Of a DNA stretch of 64,000 bases, positions 10,801-18,722 are shown piece after piece. Made by a program: the position numbers and the translations under genes. Every line of letters starts with the position of its first letter. Position 1 is the first letter of the stretch. A model generated the notes under the pieces. That model saw only the letters and a program-made list of their open reading frames with translations. It was not told where the DNA came from and made no database searches. This DNA is from Listeria seeligeri serovar 1/2b str. SLCC3954 (GTDB lineage: Bacteria > Bacillota > Bacilli > Lactobacillales > Listeriaceae), in the NCBI RefSeq assembly GCF_000027145.1, contig NC_013891.1, positions 2,046,001 through 2,110,000 of the forward strand, read 5' to 3'.

Positions 10801-10941
10801 GAAGCAACACTCGCAAGTGATTACACGATTACTGCTACTCAGGAATGTAATTTACTTGAAGAAGACGAAGAAATTAACACAACCACGACTTTCCCAATTG
10901 CTCCATTTGAAATTAAAACTTTCCGAGTGCATTTGGCATAA
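7831..10941 (+). CDS. GH38 alpha-mannosidase, long form
   Basis: 1036 residues. An N-terminal beta domain of about 245 residues precedes the GH38 catalytic domain, in which the metal-binding motif GHTHIDVAW lies at residues 248-256 and the nucleophile motif LPDVFGYS near residue 368. The RNQFHDIIPGSS segment, typical of the class II cytosolic/Ams1-like GH38 group, is present. No signal peptide is seen. The start is supported by an AGGGAAGG site eight bases upstream. It is divergent from the other GH38 and probably acts in the same cytoplasmic mannoside pathway with a different substrate preference. Transcription ends at a strong hairpin shared with csp. Confidence 0.93.
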   Translation: MSIQMFFTKEKLWRRLDEVALYRYDKKCPITIFQSAEDKDGAISARPENVVYDDELKVGANWAGRDRYLWLKATVTFPALKENTRLIGYFDFGNTGDGHNSGFESLLFVDGKPFQGVDQNHREVLFPDSFAGTTAELTFRLWSGLEGGGIPTIQTHQLKEAFIGYLQLSIDDLYFTSKAALKTVDELEENNPSHAKLLQAINRAFLAIDWSIPGSPTNIASMETANQLLQTGVKEIPKNFPVKVAAVGHTHIDVAWLWRLKHTREKAARSFSTVLHLMEDYPEYLFLQSQPQLYAYIKEDYPEIYEKIKAKIKDGAWEADGGMWLEADCNIPSGESLVRQMLYGQKFLREEFGKPSSFLWLPDVFGYSWALPQILRKSGIKTFMTTKISWNQYNRMPHDTFQWRGIDGTEILTHFITAPEKNSHISTYNGKMTARELAGLWTKYQDKEINQELLLAYGYGDGGGGVNREMLEMRRRYDTMPGIPEVKPKSATDYFNDLHETIENTDQYVHTWNGELYFEYHRGTYTSQAFTKKMNRKIELGLRDSEWLSVLANLQQGTTYPTKKLADIWQILLRNQFHDIIPGSSIKEVYDDALIEYTEAMTENTALITEQLTNLTTAADEKITLWNSSTWSRARYVEVSPLSADDTLGFYDETNTPLPAQKLANGKWLIHHPNLPALGATSISVKKATAVLELTPFEYDENQLETPFYQITWNEAGQFTSIFDKKNNRQVLAENARGNVFQLFEDKPMWHDAWDIDLFYQEKQKEIADLSSFELLENGPLRLTLKQVRHSEKSQITQLIHFYHNSPEIRFETEVDWQDRNQLLKVAFPVSVHASEASYDIQFGNVKRPTHWNTSWDYARFETVGHQWADLSEKNYGVSLLNESKYGYDIKDSTIRLTLLKAAGYPDTEADLGIQNFTYSLYPHNGDFLDGETVKTAWELNNPIFTSNGAVETFSLFHTTNPYVMIDSVKQAEDENGFIVRLHEFAGTHGEATLASDYTITATQECNLLEEDEEINTTTTFPIAPFEIKTFRVHLA

Positions 10942-10989
10942 AAAAACACTCAGCATGACTTCTCCCTTAGAAGTTTGCTGAGTGTTTTT
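10942..10989. terminator. Bidirectional terminator between GH38 and csp
   Basis: A 13-bp perfect stem (AAAAACACTCAGC paired with GCTGAGTGTTTTT) has a T-run on both strands. It starts right after the GH38 stop and serves the convergent csp gene as well. Confidence 0.85.
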
Positions 10990-11009
10990 GTTAGTTTAAC
11001 ATAAGCAAA

Positions 11010-11210
11010 TTAAAGTTTTGTAACTTTTTCTGCTTGTGGGCCACGTTGCCCTTCAACGATTTCAAATTCTACGCTTTGACCTTCGTCTAAAGTTTTGAAT
11101 CCGTCACCTTCGATAGCGCTGAAATGTACGAATACATCATCTCCGCCTTCTACTTCGATGAAACCGAAGCCTTTTTCACTGTTAAACCATTTTACTGTAC
11201 CTGTTTGCAT
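11010..11210 (-). CDS. csp: CspA-family cold-shock protein
   Basis: 66 residues, the standard size. The RNP1 motif KGFGFIEV and RNP2 motif DVFVHFSAI of the cold-shock domain are intact, following the typical start [16 protein letters not shown]. These proteins bind single-stranded RNA and DNA and act as RNA chaperones during cold and stationary phase. It is a single-gene unit with a strong TTGGAGG site and a long untranslated leader. The exact paralogue (CspA, CspB or CspD in Listeria numbering) cannot be assigned from the sequence alone. Confidence 0.95.
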   Translation of the reverse strand: MQTGTVKWFNSEKGFGFIEVEGGDDVFVHFSAIEGDGFKTLDEGQSVEFEIVEGQRGPQAEKVTKL

Positions 11211-11374
11211 ATTTCACAAACCTCCAAAAATTTTCTAAATATGTTTCTTTTACTAACGAAAAATGTGTTAACAACAAGCTAACTGCTTTTTCAATTACAA
11301 AATTCACATATTATCAAACATACTCATCAACATCAATACGCTTGATAATACATAAATCAGCTTCAACAATTATA
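11211..11374 (-). promoter_or_regulatory. csp promoter and long 5' leader
   Basis: On the minus strand a perfect TATAAT -10 box lies at 11369-11374, with only a weak -35 (TTATTT) 17 bases upstream. This would start transcription near 11362 and give an untranslated leader of about 150 bases. Long structured leaders are a known feature of cspA-type mRNAs and confer cold-induced translation. The leader is AT-rich; no fold was calculated. Confidence 0.5.
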
Positions 11375-11449
11375 TATTAACGCCATCTGAAAAATAAATC
11401 AAGTAAAAAGTGATACGGTTACAAAATAGACTATTCAGTTTACTAACGG

Positions 11450-11489
11450 AAAAACCCTGCTATAAGTGAGTTCTTATAACAGGGTTTTT
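11450..11489 (-). terminator. Terminator of the dapF-PAP2 unit
   Basis: Inverted repeat AAAACCCTGCTATAAG with CTTATAACAGGGTTTT, one mismatch and a 6-base loop, followed on the minus strand by a T-run. It starts just past the PAP2 stop. Confidence 0.8.
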
Positions 11490-11491
11490 GC

Positions 11492-12187
11492 TTATTCGAT
11501 GATACTTCTATCTTTAATGCGCCATCTAACCAGTAAATTATGTAATGGTTTGCGGGCAATAAAGTATACACCTAACGAGATACAAACAGATGCTGTTCCA
11601 AGGAAAAATCCGCCGAGCACATCTGTTGGGAAATGCACGCCAAGATAAACGCGTGTGTACATGACAAACAAGATAAATCCGTAAGTAATAATTCCGATAA
11701 CAATTTTTTGCCAAATTTTAGGAACAGTGAAAATTAAGAACAAACCTGCAAGTCCATAAAATACGGCTGTTGCTGTTGCGTGACCACTTGGGAAACTATA
11801 TCCTGATTCGCTAATTAACCAATTAACACTATCTGGACGGTGGCGACCAACTAAACTTTTGAGCGCAAGATTAAGTACAACTCCGCAAACAAGCATCGTT
11901 CCACCAAACCAAAGTCCAACCACGAATTTACGTAAGAAGAATAGAATTAAAACGACAATAATGGTTAAAATAATAGTTGTTTCAGCACTTCCAAGGTTAG
12001 TAACTAATTTTACGATAGAAGTTTTATCTGGTTGAATCCCATCACGAATTTTTCCAATCCAGTTTAAATCAAAACGCGCTACCCAGTTACTTTCAGTAGC
12101 AATAGCTGAGGCAATTGTAATAAATAAAATAAGACAAAATCCGCCGATAACGAATAACGGTGTTGCTTTTTTTCGATTTGTGTTCAT
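11492..12187 (-). CDS. PAP2-family membrane phosphatase
   Basis: 231 residues with an N-terminal membrane segment and about five further transmembrane stretches. The three PAP2 signature motifs are visible in order: K-x6-RP as KSLVGRHRPD, PSGH in YSFPSGHATA, and SR-x5-H-x3-D as TRVYLGVHFPTDVLGG. Such enzymes dephosphorylate phosphatidate, undecaprenyl pyrophosphate or phosphatidylglycerol phosphate at the membrane; the substrate cannot be decided here. The gene begins two bases after the stop of dapF and is probably cotranscribed with it. A link to lipid-carrier recycling for the wall is plausible but inferred. Confidence 0.9.
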   Translation of the reverse strand: MNTNRKKATPLFVIGGFCLILFITIASAIATESNWVARFDLNWIGKIRDGIQPDKTSIVKLVTNLGSAETTIILTIIVVLILFFLRKFVVGLWFGGTMLVCGVVLNLALKSLVGRHRPDSVNWLISESGYSFPSGHATATAVFYGLAGLFLIFTVPKIWQKIVIGIITYGFILFVMYTRVYLGVHFPTDVLGGFFLGTASVCISLGVYFIARKPLHNLLVRWRIKDRSIIE

Positions 12188-12189
12188 GG

Positions 12190-13188
12190 TTAACTCCTTT
12201 TTTCTGTTGTTTTTAAAAACTGCTTCACTTCTTCTGCAAGTTGCTCGTAGCTAGCTTGCTCAGGGGTAGCTTCATTTGTTAACGGTTCTACTTCATCTCC
12301 GTCATAGCTCACTGTTCCAACATTTACGAATGTCGCATTGCCAATTAATTGTAAAGATAGCTCTCCTTCTGCATCTTCTTTCGCAGTAACTTGGACTCTT
12401 CCGCCGTCATTATACACATTAAGAGGTATTTCAAGTACATCTCTATCCAACATTTTTTTAATTAAGCTACAAGCCGACATCGCTGTCCCGCAAGCATTAG
12501 TAAAACCAACGCCACGTTCAAAAGTACGCACGTAAATCGCGTCTTCACTTAGTCTTTTTACAAAACTAACATTCACGCCATCTGGGAAAAAGGGATTTTC
12601 GCCATTTAAATAGCTAGCTAATTTTTCCTGTTTGTCCGAATCTAATACCGCTTGATCAACAAAAGCAATTAAATGCGGGTTGGGGACAGAAACAGCTGAA
12701 AAAGCAAGTTCCGCGTCGAGTTCAGGAACAACTTGGTTAATTAATTTTTCTACCGGTAAATTCATTGGCAAACTTTTCAGATTAAAATTCACTGGAGAAA
12801 TTTCCACTTGATAAGTAGGAATATCAAAGCCCAGGGAAGACGCTTTTTTTACATCTAAAATAGCTTTCATTGTTTCTACTTTCGCTTCTGTTAAGTGATG
12901 TTTTTCCAGTAAATAACGAGCCACTGTTCTTAAGCCATTGCCACACATGGAAGCAAGTGAGCCATCTGAATTAACTACTTTCATTTGACCAATTGTTTCT
13001 GCCTCACTGCTTTTTGAAACATATAAAATTCCGTCAGCTCCACCAAAAGCATGCGTTTTATCACATAATTTTATTGCAAAATCAGCCCGCTTAGCATCCG
13101 ACCAACTGCTAATATTATTTTCTTCTTCATCCACTAAGAAAAAGCTATTTTGCGATCCATGTACTTTTGTAAAGTGAATTGTTGCCAT
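12190..13188 (-). CDS. dapF: Diaminopimelate epimerase
   Basis: 332 residues. Converts LL-DAP to meso-DAP, the last step before meso-DAP enters lysine synthesis and peptidoglycan. The two catalytic cysteines are C82 in MCGNGLR and C233 in NACGTAM, each with the surrounding conserved glycines. The protein is about 50 residues longer than most DapF enzymes, mainly through an acidic C-terminal tail and an insertion in the second half. This agrees with a MurE in this window that carries the DAP-specific DNPR motif. A promoter-like TGG-TATTAT (13224-13232) lies about 40 bases upstream. Confidence 0.95.
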   Translation of the reverse strand: MATIHFTKVHGSQNSFFLVDEEENNISSWSDAKRADFAIKLCDKTHAFGGADGILYVSKSSEAETIGQMKVVNSDGSLASMCGNGLRTVARYLLEKHHLTEAKVETMKAILDVKKASSLGFDIPTYQVEISPVNFNLKSLPMNLPVEKLINQVVPELDAELAFSAVSVPNPHLIAFVDQAVLDSDKQEKLASYLNGENPFFPDGVNVSFVKRLSEDAIYVRTFERGVGFTNACGTAMSACSLIKKMLDRDVLEIPLNVYNDGGRVQVTAKEDAEGELSLQLIGNATFVNVGTVSYDGDEVEPLTNEATPEQASYEQLAEEVKQFLKTTEKRS

Positions 13189-13223
13189 TACTTCGAGCCA
13201 CTCCTTTATTTAGAATTACGTCT

Positions 13224-13232
13224 ATAATACCA
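13224..13232 (-). promoter_or_regulatory. Extended -10 promoter for dapF
   Basis: On the minus strand TGG precedes TATTAT (13224-13229), an extended -10 element 36 bases upstream of the dapF start. No good -35 is seen, which extended -10 promoters can tolerate. Confidence 0.4.
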
Positions 13233-13239
13233 CATCTTA

Positions 13240-13284
13240 AAATAAAAATGCTTGGGGAACCTTTTAGCAAGATTTTCCCCAAGC
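13240..13284 (-). terminator. ileS terminator
   Basis: Stem GCTTGGGGAA paired with TTCCCCAAGC, 15-base loop, followed on the minus strand by ATTTTTATTTT. It lies eight bases downstream of the ileS stop. Confidence 0.85.
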
Positions 13285-13291
13285 ACGTTTT

Positions 13292-16057
13292 TTATGCTTC
13301 GTAGTTTTTGACAACAATATCCGCACAACGGCCGCATAGTGTTGGATGATTTGGATTTACGCCAACATCTTTTTTCACTACCCGACAACGCTCACAAGTT
13401 TCACCTTCTGCAACCGTAATTTGAACGGCAACTTGGTTAACTTTTAACGCATTTTCTGGAGCATTTTCTAGCCCTTCTACTAATTCAAAATCAGATACAA
13501 TAAAGAGCTGTGCAAAATCGCCTTCTAGGGAGTCAAATAGTGTTTTCGCTTCTCCATCAACATATAAAGTTACTTTTGCAAGCATGGATTTTCCGATGAG
13601 TTTTTCGTTGCGAGCAAATTCTAATGCTTTTTGAACATTATCGCGAATTTGCATAAACGCATCCCATTTAGCAGTAATTTCTTCGCTACCAGCTAAATCT
13701 TTCACTTCTGGCAAATCTTGTAAATGAATACTTTCTGCACCCTCACCGATTAAGCTATTCCATACTTCTTCTGTTGTATGTGGTAAGATTGGAGCAAGTA
13801 ATTTTGTCAAAGTAACAACAGATTCATAAAAGACTGTTTGCATAGCACGACGATCTTTACTATCGGCTGCTTCAATATATACCACGTCTTTAGCAAAATC
13901 CATGTAAAATTGACTTAATTCTACTGTACAGAAATTGTTGATTTGGTGGTAAATAGCGGAAAACTCAAATGCTTCATAGCTATCTTTTACATTTTTCACT
14001 AAATCGTCTAATTTAATTAGCATGTATTTGTCAACTTCGCGTAAGTTTTCATAGGAAACGCCATTCGTAGTTGGTTCAAAATCATTGATATTTCCAAGTA
14101 AGAAACGCATCGTATTACGGATTTTGCGGTATACTTCAGAAACTTGTTTTAAGATTTCATCACTAACTCGCACGTCTGCTTGATAATCGACAGAAGCAAC
14201 CCAAAGTCGGACGATATCCGCACCAAGTTGTTTAATTACTTTGCCAGGAAGAAGTGTATTTCCAAGTGATTTACTCATTTTGCGGCCTTCTCCATCAAGC
14301 GCGAAACCATGACTAAGCACGTTACGGTATGGCGATTCACCAGTTATAGCAACTGCAGTCGTTAATGAGGAGTTGAACCAACCACGATATTGGTCAGAGC
14401 CTTCCATATATAAATCAGCAGGACGACTTAATTCTGGGCGTGCATTAAGAACTGCTTGATGGCTTGAACCAGAGTCAAACCAAACGTCCATAATGTCTGT
14501 TTCTTTTGTAAACTCACCATTTGGGCTACCTGGATGAGTAAATCCAGCCGGTAGTAAATCTTTTACATCCCGTTCGAACCAAACATTTGAACCATGCTCA
14601 CGGAACAAGTCAGAGATATGACTAATTGTTTCGTCAGTGATAATCGCTTCACCATTCTCTGCATAAAAAATCGGTAGTGGAACGCCCCATGCACGTTGAC
14701 GAGAAATTACCCAGTCGCCGCGGTCACGAACCATATTAAACAAGCGTGTTTCTCCCCAAGCGGGTGTCCAGTTAACACTTTTGACAGCTTCCAGTAAGTC
14801 ATCACGGAAAGCATCGATGGAAGCGAACCATTGTGATGTTGCGCGGAAGATAACTGGTTTTTTCGTACGCCAATCATGTGGATATGAGTGGGTAATGAAT
14901 TCCAATTTAAGTAAAGCGCCCACTTCTTCTAATCTTTCGGTAACCATTTTGTTAGCTGTATCATAAAAAATACCTTCAAATCCAGGAGCTTCTTCTGTGA
15001 ATACACCTCGGTCATCAAGTGGAGCTAATACTTCTAAGTTATATTTTTTACCAACTAAAAAGTCATCTTCCCCATGTCCAGGCGCGGTATGCACTGCACC
15101 AGTTCCAGCTTCAGCAGTAGCATGTTCGCCGTTCATTACTAATGAATCACGGTCATAAAATGGATGTTTAGTGACAATGCGATCTAATTCAGAACCGCGA
15201 ACTGTTTTTAGAACAATTGCATCTTCAAAGCCAAGTTTTTCACGTAATCCAGCTAAAAGTGCTTCTGCGACTACGTATTTTTCACCAGCAGATTCAATTA
15301 CAACATAATCTAAGTCAGGATTAACGGTAATACCCATATTGGCAGGGATTGTCCACGGAGTTGTTGTCCAAATTACAATATTCGTTCCAGGTTCTAACAC
15401 ACCTTTGCCATCTGTTACTTTGAAGGTAACGAAGATAGATGCTGATTTTTTATCTTGATATTCGATTTCTGCTTCCGCAAGAGCTGATTCACTTGAAGGA
15501 GACCAATATACTGGTTTTTTACCTTTGTAGATATAGCCTTTTTTCGCCATTTCACCAAAAACTTTAATTTGTTCTGCTTCATATTCTGGAAGTAACGTGA
15601 TATACGGGTTTTCCCAGTCGCCATTAATACCTAAGCGTTTAAAGCCTGTACGTTGACCATCTACTTGTGTCATTGCATATTCAGCACAAAGTTTGCGGAA
15701 TTCAGCAATGGACATTTCTTTACGTTTTACGCCTTTTTTAGCGATTGCTGTTTCAATTGGAAGACCATGTGTATCCCAACCAGGTACATACGGCGAACGG
15801 AAGCCAGCCATTGATTTATAACGAACGATAATATCTTTGATTGTTTTATTTAAAGCGTGTCCCATATGAACCTCTCCGTTGGCATATGGAGGTCCATCAT
15901 GCAAAATATAGCTTGGACGATCTGCATTTTTTTCTTGGATTTTTTCGTATAGTTTTTCTTCTTCCCATTTCGCTTGCCACTCAGGTTCTTTATTTGGTAA
16001 ATTACCACGCATTGGAAAGTCTGTTTTTGGCATTAGTAAAGTATCTTTATATTCCAT
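13292..16057 (-). CDS. ileS: Isoleucyl-tRNA synthetase
   Basis: 921 residues, the usual bacterial length. The class I HIGH motif appears as HMGHALNK in the segment following PPYANGEV, the KMSKS loop is at residues 593-597, and the editing domain lies between. The C-terminus carries the zinc-binding CERC...CGRC pair. It charges tRNA-Ile with isoleucine in the cytoplasm. Expression is controlled by a T-box leader directly upstream. A strong terminator follows, so the gene is monocistronic, set between divIVA and dapF. Confidence 0.98.
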   Translation of the reverse strand: MEYKDTLLMPKTDFPMRGNLPNKEPEWQAKWEEEKLYEKIQEKNADRPSYILHDGPPYANGEVHMGHALNKTIKDIIVRYKSMAGFRSPYVPGWDTHGLPIETAIAKKGVKRKEMSIAEFRKLCAEYAMTQVDGQRTGFKRLGINGDWENPYITLLPEYEAEQIKVFGEMAKKGYIYKGKKPVYWSPSSESALAEAEIEYQDKKSASIFVTFKVTDGKGVLEPGTNIVIWTTTPWTIPANMGITVNPDLDYVVIESAGEKYVVAEALLAGLREKLGFEDAIVLKTVRGSELDRIVTKHPFYDRDSLVMNGEHATAEAGTGAVHTAPGHGEDDFLVGKKYNLEVLAPLDDRGVFTEEAPGFEGIFYDTANKMVTERLEEVGALLKLEFITHSYPHDWRTKKPVIFRATSQWFASIDAFRDDLLEAVKSVNWTPAWGETRLFNMVRDRGDWVISRQRAWGVPLPIFYAENGEAIITDETISHISDLFREHGSNVWFERDVKDLLPAGFTHPGSPNGEFTKETDIMDVWFDSGSSHQAVLNARPELSRPADLYMEGSDQYRGWFNSSLTTAVAITGESPYRNVLSHGFALDGEGRKMSKSLGNTLLPGKVIKQLGADIVRLWVASVDYQADVRVSDEILKQVSEVYRKIRNTMRFLLGNINDFEPTTNGVSYENLREVDKYMLIKLDDLVKNVKDSYEAFEFSAIYHQINNFCTVELSQFYMDFAKDVVYIEAADSKDRRAMQTVFYESVVTLTKLLAPILPHTTEEVWNSLIGEGAESIHLQDLPEVKDLAGSEEITAKWDAFMQIRDNVQKALEFARNEKLIGKSMLAKVTLYVDGEAKTLFDSLEGDFAQLFIVSDFELVEGLENAPENALKVNQVAVQITVAEGETCERCRVVKKDVGVNPNHPTLCGRCADIVVKNYEA

Positions 16058-16079
16058 TTTATCTTCTCCTTAAAATAAT

Positions 16080-16318
16080 TATTTTTAAACACAAAAAAAT
16101 CTCTCCCAAAAAGGGACGAGATTCGCGGTACCACCCTTGTTGACATGCATGTTAAATGCCTGCCCACTTCATTTGTGCCATAACGCCGGCTCGCGCTAAC
16201 ATCTACTCAAGCAATTGCTCTTTCGGGTTAGAACTAAAGAGTGATTTCTATTCTTTAGAGGATAGCTGGCCTCGCACCACTTACCAACTCGCTTCGTATC
16301 CTTAATCTAAAAAATATA
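16080..16318 (-). promoter_or_regulatory. Isoleucine T-box riboswitch leader of ileS
   Basis: The T-box core AGGGTGGTACCGCG occurs on the minus strand near 16123-16137, followed by a terminator stem (AATCTC...GAGATT with T-run). An upstream Stem I region contains an AUC triplet at 16243-16245 in the expected specifier-loop context, matching isoleucine. Uncharged tRNA-Ile would pair with the specifier and the T-box bulge to favour antitermination. The specifier placement was judged by eye without folding. Confidence 0.93.
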
Positions 16319-16338
16319 CTTGTCTCTAATAATCGTTT

Positions 16339-16866
16339 TTAACGTTCTTCAGATTCAGCTTGTTCGACTTCTTTAATAGATGCTAGTTCAGTTGCATCTA
16401 CATCATAAGCCATCATTTGTTGCCAATCTTCACTTTTAATCAAGTCCATTTGTGCTTCCACTAGCATGCGAAGACGTTCGCGGAATACTTTGGATTGACG
16501 TTTTAAGTCTTCAATTTCAATCGCAATTTTTCTAGCTTTAGAAAGAGAGTCGCTTAAAATTCGATCTGCATTTTTTTCCGCTTCACGAACGATAAGTTTT
16601 GCTTCTTTTTCAGCAGATGCTTTTACTTCTTCCGCAGCTGTTTGTGCGACAATTAATGATTTGTTTAGTGTTTCTTCAATGTTTGTAAAATGACCTAAAC
16701 GTTCTTCACTATTATTTAAAGTGTCCTCAATACGCTTTTTCTCTTTAATAACTTGTTCATAATCTTTAATGATTTGATCGAGGAAGTCATTTACTTCATC
16801 TTCGTCATAACCTCTAAAACCACGGGTAAACTCTTTGTTATGTATATCCAGCGGCGATAATGGCAT
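16339..16866 (-). CDS. divIVA: DivIVA cell-pole/septum scaffold protein
   Basis: 175 residues from the ATG at 16866, preferred over an upstream ATG (16881) because a GGAGGTG site precedes it and the product then begins MPLSPLDIHNKEF, the conserved membrane-binding end. The rest is predicted coiled coil with FRGYDEDEVNDFLDQ at residues 18-32 and long Lys/Glu-rich heptads. DivIVA binds negatively curved membrane and recruits division, secretion and autolysin-export factors at the poles. It stands just downstream of the nad regulator region and upstream of ileS, at the edge of the division cluster as in other Firmicutes, although here separated from it by the nad genes. Confidence 0.97.
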   Translation of the reverse strand: MPLSPLDIHNKEFTRGFRGYDEDEVNDFLDQIIKDYEQVIKEKKRIEDTLNNSEERLGHFTNIEETLNKSLIVAQTAAEEVKASAEKEAKLIVREAEKNADRILSDSLSKARKIAIEIEDLKRQSKVFRERLRMLVEAQMDLIKSEDWQQMMAYDVDATELASIKEVEQAESEER

Positions 16867-16961
16867 ATTTAGCACCTCCATACGACTTTTTGTTTATAAA
16901 TACCTAACATACATTCTATCATAGATACTAGCTTTTTCCTAGAATTTATATTGAAAAAAGC

Positions 16962-17483
16962 TTAGATTAAAAATCCGGCTTTATCAAGTTCCAGAATTGC
17001 TAGATCGATTTGTTCTTTTGTATCTGCTTCAAGGGTGTGCAAATGTGTTCCATCAGTCAAACCAGATAGCATAGTTGCGCCAGTTGTCTGTAATTTTTTA
17101 ATGAATTTTTCGACATCAAAACGGCTTTTCAAATGGAGTGATGCGGTGATTTCTCCATAAATTGGATGGTCTACAATAACATCAACTACTGTTACTCCGT
17201 GATCCACTAAAATATTTAACTCCTCGGCAGCTTGTTCTTTATTATGTTTCACAGCAATCACTCGTCTTTCGCCCGAAAAACTTGTTTCCTCGGCAAAAAT
17301 ATATCCTTGTGGAGTCGCCATAATTGGTTCATTTCCCGCTTTGAGTAGCGAAATATCTTGAACAATAACTTGCCGGCTAACATTCGTCCGACTGGCAAGC
17401 TGATTCCCAGAAATAGGAGCATCTGCTTCTTTTAGCCATTTTAAAATCAATTGTCTGCGCTTATCACCAAGTATTTTTTTCAT
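16962..17483 (-). CDS. niaR: NiaR-type transcriptional repressor of NAD biosynthesis
   Basis: 173 residues from the ATG at 17483, chosen over an upstream start at 17522 because AGGTGAT precedes it and the upstream start would run into the desulfurase gene. An N-terminal winged helix-turn-helix (HTH_11, about residues 5-60) is followed by a 3H domain with conserved histidines (VDHPIYGEI, SLHLKSR, THLHTLE) that binds metal and nicotinate. NiaR (YrxA/NadR of Bacillus) represses nadBCA and nifS when nicotinate is abundant. Its gene lies four bases downstream of the desulfurase gene, facing away from nadBCA. Confidence 0.9.
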   Translation of the reverse strand: MKKILGDKRRQLILKWLKEADAPISGNQLASRTNVSRQVIVQDISLLKAGNEPIMATPQGYIFAEETSFSGERRVIAVKHNKEQAAEELNILVDHGVTVVDVIVDHPIYGEITASLHLKSRFDVEKFIKKLQTTGATMLSGLTDGTHLHTLEADTKEQIDLAILELDKAGFLI

Positions 17484-17487
17484 CCTA

Positions 17488-18594
17488 TCACCTTTTTCGT
17501 AGTAATTTTGCGATTTCCTCATTAAAAATCAAACTATCCCTTAATTCATTTTCTTTTCCAAAAGACAACCGGATAAAACGATTTGCTTCTTCTTCCGTTT
17601 TTCCAATAGCAAGTAATGTTCTAGATGGTTTTGTATCGCGTAAACTGCATGCACTTGTCGTTGAAATCTGGATATCAGCTTCATTTAGCGCAAGTAACGC
17701 TTCTTGCCCTTGCATATTTGGCAAAGTTAATCCCAAAATAAAAGGCGATGTATTTGGTCCACCTTCGACTGTAATTCGGTCTGTAAGTGCCTCGCAAATA
17801 CCCCTTTTTAGTTCGCTTATTCTGTTAACTTCTTTTTCTCTAGTTTTCATTATAGCATAGGCAGCAGTCGTAAAGGCAGCAATTGCTGGAACGTTGACTG
17901 TACCAGGTCGAAAACCGAATTCATGATGCACATCTGGCAAAAATGATTGAAACGGAAAATCCGGTCTAATATAAAGTAATCCCGCTCCTTTTGGCCCGTA
18001 TATTTTGTGTGCCGAAATGCTAAAGCTTGTGATATTCGTCAAATCTACCTCTATTTTCCCAAAAGATTGAACTATATCGCTATGAAAATGAACGCCTGCT
18101 TCTTTCGCTACCCGGGCTAATTCTGTGATTGGTTGAATGGTGCCGATTTCCGAATTCACATGCTGAACAATTATTAATGCTGTATCTTTTGAAATCATTT
18201 TGGTTAATTGATCTGGGTTCACTTCGCCGTTCGTATTTACAGGTAATATTTTGATGCTACACTTTCCGTCCTGTTCAAGAGCTACTAATTGCTGCCAAAT
18301 CGAGGCGTGTTCAAGAGGACTTACTATAACTTCTTTTTTTGTGGTTGTATGTAGTACAGTTTGAATCGCGATTTGATTGCTTTCTGTACCACCGCTAGTA
18401 AAAATAATTCCTCGTGCTGGAACTTTTAACATCTCTGCAAAACTTTCCCGACACTTTTGCAAAAGAGCCGCTGCTTTTGTCCCCGAGTCATGTAAACTTT
18501 CCGAATTAGCAAAGAATTCTTTGGATGCCTCACTAAAAACCTTGAGCGCTGCATCACTTATCTGAGTCGTTCCCGCATGATCAAAATAAATCAT
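17488..18594 (-). CDS. nifS: NifS-type cysteine desulfurase for NadA maturation
   Basis: 368 residues. A PLP-dependent class V aminotransferase fold: the PLP lysine sits in SAHKIYGPKGAG, the substrate cysteine in STTSACSLRDTKP. This enzyme removes sulfur from cysteine as a persulfide for Fe-S cluster assembly. In Bacillus the neighbour nifS (nadS) serves the Fe-S cluster of quinolinate synthase NadA. The location divergent from nadBCA and upstream of niaR supports the same role. It is slightly shorter than housekeeping IscS/SufS proteins. Confidence 0.92.
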   Translation of the reverse strand: MIYFDHAGTTQISDAALKVFSEASKEFFANSESLHDSGTKAAALLQKCRESFAEMLKVPARGIIFTSGGTESNQIAIQTVLHTTTKKEVIVSPLEHASIWQQLVALEQDGKCSIKILPVNTNGEVNPDQLTKMISKDTALIIVQHVNSEIGTIQPITELARVAKEAGVHFHSDIVQSFGKIEVDLTNITSFSISAHKIYGPKGAGLLYIRPDFPFQSFLPDVHHEFGFRPGTVNVPAIAAFTTAAYAIMKTREKEVNRISELKRGICEALTDRITVEGGPNTSPFILGLTLPNMQGQEALLALNEADIQISTTSACSLRDTKPSRTLLAIGKTEEEANRFIRLSFGKENELRDSLIFNEEIAKLLRKR

Positions 18595-18647
18595 CTATTT
18601 TACCTCCTGAAATTTTTTACTTGAATTTAATTAATTTTTGTGTGATT

Positions 18648-18669
18648 ATAGATGACAAGACAAGTGTAT
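18648..18669. promoter_or_regulatory. Candidate NiaR operator in the nifS/nadB divergent gap
   Basis: A 22-base imperfect palindrome centred on GACAAGACAAG lies midway in the 128-base gap. It overlaps a minus-strand TATAAT that would serve nifS and lies ahead of nadB. Its sequence resembles, from memory, the ACACTTGTCTTGTCA-like boxes described for NiaR/YrxA. The position would let one repressor shut off both directions. The match was not tested against a matrix. Confidence 0.4.
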
Positions 18670-18722
18670 ATTCATTAAAGATTATACAATTAATCTAACC
18701 TACTATGCAAGAGGTGGAGAAA

